Origin: Labia minor
Taxonomy: Eukaryota; Arthropoda; Insecta; Dermaptera; Spongiphoridae
Direction: 5' to 3'
Length of the DNA stretch: 64,000 bases
NCBI GenBank assembly: GCA_963082975.1
Contig: OY720350.1
Coordinates: 891,001 to 955,000 of the forward strand
Shown: in pieces, positions 57,401 through 64,000 of the stretch
Layout: each line of letters starts with the position of its first letter
Position numbering within the stretch: the first letter of the stretch is position 1
Notes under the pieces: model-generated
Seen by the model: only the letters and a program-made list of their open reading frames with translations
Databases searched by the model: none
Told to the model about the DNA's origin: nothing
Program-made: the position numbers and the translations under genes

Positions 57401-59874
57401 GCCGTTTCGTAACAGTGGATGAAACGTCCACATCCACCACAACACACCAGAGACCAACAGCAGTCAAAATAGTGTTCGGCACCAAAGAAGGCCAAGATGC
57501 GTTTGTCAGCCAATAAAGTTATGGCGACCGTTTTTTGGGATGCACGCTGTATCATCCACATTGATTATCTTCAAAAAGATAAAACAATCAATGGGGAATA
57601 TTATGCCAACTTATTAATGACGATTTGAAAAAAACGACCGCAAAGTTCTTTTCCATCAGGACAATGTAAGGGTACACACATGTGCAGTTTCCATATCAAA
57701 AATTCATGAACTGCTCCCTCATCAGCCCTATTCTCCGGGGAACGATGAAATCATCTCACAAACAAATACCTATTTTGATGTTCTCGACAAATTTTATTTT
57801 TTGGAAGGGATAAAAAATATTGGAGAAACGTTGGACGAAGTGTATTTTATCCAAAAACCTGTGTTTCATTCAAAAAGTCACGGAAATATTGACCTGCTCT
57901 CGTAATAATAAAATTGTTTGTTTTTGAACTTTGTTATTATCTAGTAATCAATAATTTACAGTTAATTTATTATTAAATACTGAAAAATATATATTGTATA
58001 AAGACAATATATATAAATTGTGTTATACATACCTTTAGATATAAAAATATCTCTTAGATATTTCACTAAGTATTATAAATTTAAGTTATAATTTTTACCA
58101 ATCTTTCTTATGCCCTTTATATATTATTTATTTGAAAACAAAAAAACAAAAAAACAAAATGAATTCTTTTTGAATGCACCACCACCTTTCTTTCTCTTCT
58201 ATCTTTCTCTCTATCTCTCTATCTCTCTATGTTTCTATGTTTTTTATTATTATTATTATTCTCAAATTTATATATTATTTTTTATTTTTGTCTCCCCTAT
58301 TGGCAAAAATGATTTAATTTTATGTCGAGTCAACTTTATTATTTATTTAATCTCTTTCATTTTTTTTTCTTTTTTTTACTTTTTGTGTGTCTTTTACTGG
58401 TTACATTGTATTTTTTTTATTTTTGTATGATGAATTTTGAATTTATTTTTTATTAAATGGAGGTAATTTTCATCTTCATCAATTAAATATTTATTGTCTC
58501 TCTCTCTCTCTCTCTCTCTCTTTCCCTCCACTCCCTTCTTATTTTTTCATCTTAGTGGCCTGAAAACTAAATTATCTACTAATACTAATTCTACTAATTT
58601 GCTAGAAATGGATGCTAGTAGTTTAGTGCTAACTGTTGGTCCACAATCGCCAAGAGATATTCCGCTCTATTTTCCACATATCGGGAATAAATTTCCTATA
58701 TTAAAACAAGGCAAAGTATCCCCAGTAAAAGTTTGGCCTCCATCAAAGGCCCGATCAGCCAAGTATGCTTCATTTTTTCCTCCGGCCGGTGTAATAACAG
58801 ACAACACTTCTCGTTCGTCTTTTTCACCTTCATCCAAGACTAAATTGTCTTCTTCAGCAGCAGTGACAAGACGTAGTACGCAAAGTTTAAATGATAGCGG
58901 ACGTTTTTCCCGTGGGATTACACGTCTTTTGCCAAACAATAAAAGATTATCATTGGGAATAAATGCAATTAAAGCGAAAATTTCCTATGAATCACGTAAT
59001 ATGGGCTCCTTGGAGGATATCCGTCAAAGGAATTATCGTATTCATGCCCGGTCATCAAGTGACTCTGTCACTTCCGTATTAATCCGAAGCCTAATGGAGT
59101 CTAGTTTTGCATTGGATCGCGTTGTGGAAGTGAAAGAGAGTCCATGCTCTTCCAATTCGGCCTCGAGACGGGAGAGTTTCATTAATCCAATGCCACCCCC
59201 TATTCTACAACTCACTCACTCCGATTTATCGATTCCTGATGAGACAATCCAACCCGATGATATCTCCGAAAGTTTAAGATTTCTTGAATCGAACACAAGC
59301 TCAGCAATGACATCCTCTAGTGAGAATTCATCGACATCGGATGACGATGGCGATGATTTTGAATCAGATGAGTCTAAATCGAAACAAATCGAGAAAGAGC
59401 AACAAGATGAAACTATTCATTTAATAAAGAATTCAAATGTAGAGTTAATAAATGTAACCCATAAACCAGTAATAGCGTTGAAATATAATTTTTTGCATGG
59501 TCCACAATCTACCATCTCCAGTGGTTGCTCCCCACAATTGCTTGTTCCTCCTTCAGCATCATCAACAACAACAGTGCATAAAAGTCGGAGTGCTAATAGT
59601 CTTTTGCCGTCGACCTCTCCTGTCCCTCAGCATAATCTAACTGTATCTGACCGACTCAACATGAGTGACTTGAAGCATGCCCTGCCCTGCTTGTTGCCCC
59701 CTAAAAATAGGCCTTCCTGCGAAGAAGGTGCTCAGCCAGGGTCACCTGCAGCTGGTTCCTCAACAGCAGCAGTCACCACTACCGGCGCCATTCCAAGGGT
59801 ATCACCATCACCAGCAAAATTGTCTACTGTACACCGACGTTCTTCTGATTCAGATCTCAGTATTACACCCAAAG
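54485..59874 (+). CDS. C2CD5: C2CD5 (CDP138)-like C2-domain protein, 5' part
   Basis: C2CD5 is a calcium- and lipid-binding C2 protein that promotes fusion of GLUT4 vesicles with the plasma membrane in mammals. Five in-phase exons (54485-54851, 54950-55090, 55858-56074, 56158-56274, 58556-59874) encode the first 720 residues; the gene continues past the window. It starts MPGKVKVKILAGRNLPVMDR, followed by the C2 core with DHDTYSANDAIGKVY, then WIPVYDTMHGIRGEVN, HGFVEELVVNDDPEYQWIDK and GIGTAVTL, all highly conserved in the family. Exon 5 is an unusually long Ser-rich, acidic segment (about 440 residues) ending SSDSDLSITPKG, which matches the SSDTDLSLTPK site of the vertebrate protein. Intron 4 hosts a dead mariner. 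Confidence 0.92.
56786..57902 (+). mobile_element. dead mariner in C2CD5 intron 4
   Basis: Inverted ends (AGAGGGCAGATCAATAAG at the left; its diverged complement at the right) are flanked by TA (56784-56785 and 57903-57904). Broken frames read KNITETKAKLDKYDSAPSIS, LKGREIVDVIGISHGSVVS, ECLALFNLNMDEFLRRFVTV, VMATVFWDARCIIHIDYLQK, FHQDN and PYSPGNDE. Many stops are present, and the third catalytic Asp region is lost to a deletion. It belongs to a different mariner lineage from the intact copy at 24123. Confidence 0.88.
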
Positions 59875-61015
59875 GTATTCTATATTTATAAATATTTATT
59901 AATTAATAATATTCTTTCTTATCCCTTTAGAGTAGAGTTTTCATTTAATTTAATTTTCAATGCATGTGTATTTTATATTGATGATGATGATTATTATTAT
60001 TATTATTCGAGTTTTTGCACTTACTCAGCATTTAATGCTGGTAAATTTTCACCTGATTATTCATCTGATTATTATTATTATTATTATTAAGAAACAAACA
60101 AATTTTGCAATATAAATATAAAGCACCCATTTTAAAATAATAATAAGAAAACAAGACAAAAAAAAAAACAGAATATATAATTTTCAAAATTAACATTCAA
60201 TTAAATTAATTATCCAGTGTCATTTATACATTAGATAAGAAAATATTATTCAATAAAAAGTCCATTTTGATTTTATTTAAATATTATACACTATTTTTTT
60301 AACTATTATTATATTTTGCAATTTCTTTTAGCTTTTATAAAATATATTTTTTAAATAGTTTCTTCCATAAAAAATATTTATTGGTAAATAATAAAACAGA
60401 CAAATCATTAAGGATATATATACTACTTATCCCATTTGTCATTTAATTGATTTATTTATTTTTAAATAATAATCTTAAGGGGAATCTAAAATTAATTAAT
60501 TAAAGCAATGAAAAAAAAATCAAATAAATTTAAAAGATTTATCTATTTCATGTCAATACTTGTTTTTATTTAATAATATTATATATATATATATATATAC
60601 TATATATATAGGATAAGAGGTACAATAGTTGTCCTCCTTCTCCTCACTTAAACAATTTCTTCACTTACACCATTTATTTAGCAATGACTGATATTATATA
60701 CATATATTATATTGCCAAGGAATATTCTTCTAGTTTAATTAACGAAAGATATTAGTAAATTTTTTTCTACATACAAACTATAAAATAATACATTTATAGG
60801 CACTGAAAGCCTTGCTGTAGTGCAACTAAATATCAATTATTAAAGTATAAAAGTGCGAAATTTATATAGGGAAATAATAATTTTCAAGTTATATAATCAG
60901 AAATATGGCTACAACTGTTAGATTGACTTCTTATTCTATTGTATATAATAATATTTATTCATTTATTTATTTATCTTTATTTATTTCATATTTTATCTTA
61001 ATAATCTTTTAAAAT

Positions 61016-61065
<50 letters not shown>

Positions 61066-61934
61066 TTTTAATTTTATCACTAGAAAATTGAATTAAAGCA
61101 AAAAAATAAATAAATAAATAAATAAAAACAAAAAAAAAAAAAGAAATAATTAAAATTAAAAACAAGTCATTGACATGTCATTAAATTGGATTTATTGAAC
61201 CTCTTAGCGTTTTTTTGGGTTTTTCACCAAACACGTCGGCTCTCTTTACCTCTAGGCATCTCGACAAAACGTAAGTTTTGTTTTGATTGTTTTATTTTTC
61301 CACCTTTTTTGTATTACCATCCAACGTGTCTATATGTCGCGTCTTTTTTCGGTATAATGTTTTTATTATTATTATATAATTATAATTATCAATGTTGTGA
61401 GCTCGGTTGTTTGAAACTCCATAACGTTTACAATAAATAAATAAATAAATATATATATAAAATTGATACATAAAAAAGTATTTAAAGGTGTGACTTGGTT
61501 TGTGAATTTGGGAGTGAAGAATAATAATTTTAGAATTGAGAAAAATAGGATCTGAACTGAACTGGGGAATGAGGAATAAAATAATAATAAAATTCACGTC
61601 CTTTATGCATACGAAAATATAGTCAGAAGCATTAATGTTTTAGAGAAGTTGCGAATAGATGAAAAAAAGATTGGTGGGAAATTTATTATATATCGACAAT
61701 ATAGAAGAGAATTAATTGGATGGAGATAATTCAGAAAAAAAATTGATAATAAGAGAAATGTGGTTTTGTGCTGCAACTCACAACTTTTATCATAGAGATA
61801 GATGGTGATAGATATTTTTTTTAAAATACATATGTATACACTATATTAGGTGTTGATAAATGTTAACTTTGCACGATTATAATACATATACACTCAACTT
61901 TTTTCTTTAAAAAACTGTGTAAAAAAAGAATAAA

Positions 61935-61971
<37 letters not shown>

Positions 61972-62451
61972 TGTTAATTTGTTTACATATTTTGGTTTCC
62001 TGGTTACCTGGTGAATCCAAACAGGAGTTTGGGATTTTGAATGTCTACCTGTTGGGTGAATTATGAACATATTGACTTGAAAATTGCCTAGGCCGATTGT
62101 AATGAAATTTTACCAAAATCTTCCTATATACCCCTTTTTTTAAACATGGGTATACATTTTATCAATCTTTTATATAAAATATCTCGTATTACTGTGTTGG
62201 CCAAAAACTAAAAACTCCTCTGAAAAGCTCGATCGATTTTAATGAAATTTTGTCGGTATGAGAATAGAATATAAGTTATGAATTTTATCAATATCTTATC
62301 AAAAATCGAGAAGTTAATTTTTTAAAATCTATAACAAGCTCAACAAAGCTTTACGTTGCCTTGGTATCTGAATCATGAGGAAATTTTAATTTATTTATTT
62401 ATTAGTAGGGTCTCATCTGGTTTATTATATTGTGAAAATATTTTTAAAAAA
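59875..62451. other. C2CD5 intron, AT-rich, no exon seen
   Basis: Contains (ATT)n near 59990-60088, (TA)n at 60584-60609, 61021-61061 and 61939-61966, and poly-A stretches. A repeat with CTCGATCGATTTTAATGAAA near 62230 resembles the arthropod-type repeats elsewhere in the window. No C2CD5 exon recognised. Confidence 0.45.
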
Positions 62452-62917
62452 AAAATCATAAAAACAACAATTCTTATTTTGCCAATGAAATCGCATTGGC
62501 CGTTGCATCATCTGACATTTCAGTTCCTTTATTGGATGGAGACAGAACAGCTCATTGCTGTTTTTAAGCTGCCTGTTGAATATTCATAATAACTCAAACG
62601 AAGTGTACAATATTAAAGAACAATCAGTCATAACTACAGTAATGTAATAATGCAAAATGATTATCTGATTTTAAGAGTTGAAGTTGTCAAATTTAAAGAA
62701 ATTGAACTTAAATTATTCAACAGAGTTTATTTTTAAACACACTGAACTCTTTCCAGGCATCCAGTCATCACATCGTCTACGATTGAAAATTGGATCTCCG
62801 GTTATTTTACTTCGGAATTTGTCTGTGAGTCTGTGCAATGCGGTTCAATTGGTCATTAAGAAATTAATAAAAAAAACAAACAAAAACATTACCGAAACCA
62901 CTATTTTGAATAGCTAA
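62452..62917 (+). pseudogene. Helitron PIF1-like helicase remnant
   Basis: Fragments read NEIALAVASSDISVPLLDGD then RTAHCCF (helicase motif with LLDGGRTAH in the family), and after a gap GIQSSHRLRLKIGSPVILLR, NLSVSLCNAVQLVIKKL and ITETTIL, the C-terminal block of Helitron/PIF1 helicases (GxPPHxLxLKxGxPxxLLRNL). Stops interrupt it and most of the helicase is missing. It is the only autonomous-Helitron coding remnant in the window. Confidence 0.7.
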
Positions 62918-63489
62918 AGACGGAATAAAGTTTTTTTTGCTACCTCCAATTCCAATGATTACAACTACATAATATTCCAATTGAATTCAAACTATTCGAT
63001 TGGCATTCAAAGTTGTTTGATTTGGACACACGAACAATTCTACTTGGCATGATCTCAAGTGGGCAGGCAAACCATTGAGCTTATTTGTGTGTGATGGCTA
63101 AAGACCAACTGACAAAAAAATATACTGTACACCCAATTATTATTCACAATTAGTATTGATTGATTTATTTTAGTTTCATAGTTTATATATATTTAAAATG
63201 ATATATTTCTTTTCTTTTTTTTTTTTTTTTCACTTTACGTGTTTAACTATAAATAGAAGATCAAACTAGGAATATGTTTGTTAAGTAAATGAAATAAACT
63301 TTATTGAGAGAATGAGATATTTTGAAAGCTTATTTATCATTTTCATTGACTGTTCATTTTCATTCTGCATGACATAAGCCCTTTTAATAGGTGTCATCAA
63401 TATCATAAAGAAATCGCTTATATTTTGAACTTGAGAGAGTCTGCTGTTTCATGGGTCTATAGGAGATTTCAGCACAGTACTAGTTAGAG

Positions 63490-64000
63490 TCGTAATTACT
63501 TTTCACTCAGAAACGTAACTCTGAACTCACCACCAATATGCAAAAGCAGCTGAAATATGATCAAGGTGTGACTGACAATCAGTGGACGGCGAGAAGAAAC
63601 TTGGAGGAAGACACAACCTAACATGTAAAAGACAACAATTTGAGCAGCAATTTCAGGTTTCGTATTCATGACAATCAAAAATAAATGGTGTATATATATA
63701 TATATACGAAAAAGTGTTTAGGTCAACTTACAGCTGTAGACCGATTAATAAGAAAAATTGAGTGTATGAGATTTTATAAGTCAATTGAAAATCTACAGTA
63801 ACGAGAGGTAAGAAAAGTATTTTTGTATATCTCTGCCATTGCGATCATATAATTAAACACATAATGAATCAATTTGCTTGATATTAATATAAATTTAAAG
63901 ATAATTAAATATGCTTTAAATAGATCGGTTTAGTTATTTAAGAAACAGGTTTCTAGGTTGAGTCGGTATAGTCGGCATTCAAGTGTAGGTTGTGCGACGA
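63490..64000 (-). pseudogene. Tc1-like transposon 5' part, decayed
   Basis: The minus strand reads MNTKPEIAAQIVVF from about 63669, then fragments like VSHTLIIFQ...HIGG, parallel to the DNA-binding region at 32085-32256. The upstream 0.33 kb (63672-64000) matches the 5' flank of that copy at 32260-32610 (shared GATTAATAAGAA, GATCA(C/T)ATAATT and GGTTGAGTCG). It runs to the window edge and is probably incomplete here. Confidence 0.45.

Overview
The window is AT-rich, intron-containing invertebrate animal DNA. Genes have short GT-AG exons and introns full of (TAA)n/(ATT)n, (TA)n and poly-T tracts. The mix of mariner, hAT, Helitron, R4/Dong-like and piggyBac-like elements, with common 'GGTCCAGCCGTTTCGGAGG'-type repeats, looks arthropod-like; I cannot name the species.

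Five host genes can be assembled by joining exons in phase. (1) 104-1943 (+): last two coding exons of a PTPN14/PTPN21 (Pez)-type cytoplasmic tyrosine phosphatase. (2) 19851-39033 (+): a seven-exon, 451-residue rhodopsin-like, neuropeptide-type GPCR whose introns carry most of the interesting mobile DNA. (3) 45494-43670 (-): a three-exon, 516-residue C2H2 zinc-finger protein. (4) 51476-48106 (-): a six-exon, 451-residue proline-rich adaptor with two C-terminal SH3 domains and DPF/DPW motifs, probably endocytic. (5) 54485-59874 (+, continues out of the window): C2CD5 (CDP138), divergent from gene 4 across about 3 kb.

Layout. 1-1.9 kb is Pez. 3.7-19.2 kb is a gene-free graveyard of Helitrons (5' TC, 3' hairpin plus CTAG/CTGG), some carrying tRNA-like and RTE-like fragments. 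A composite Helitron unit at 7114-9458 recurs inverted at 15985-10798, split by a 3-kb hAT element with a perfect 8-bp target duplication. 19.8-39 kb is the GPCR. Its intron 1 holds an inverted, nearly identical copy of its own sixth-transmembrane exon. Intron 2 holds an apparently intact mariner and a cluster of R4-like fragments. Intron 6 holds a full-length R4/Dong-like element with an open 1198-codon frame in antisense. 39-52 kb holds genes 3 and 4 plus several non-autonomous DNA elements. 52-64 kb is C2CD5 with a dead mariner in intron 4, then Helitron helicase and Tc1-like remnants.

The most interesting system is the R4/Dong-like retrotransposon family. At least five copies end in CGG followed by (TAA)n, and several also begin directly after (TAA)n, so the family appears to target TAA microsatellites. 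One copy is a short internally deleted derivative (5' end joined to 3' end). Stem-loops at both ends of the element show compensatory base changes between copies.
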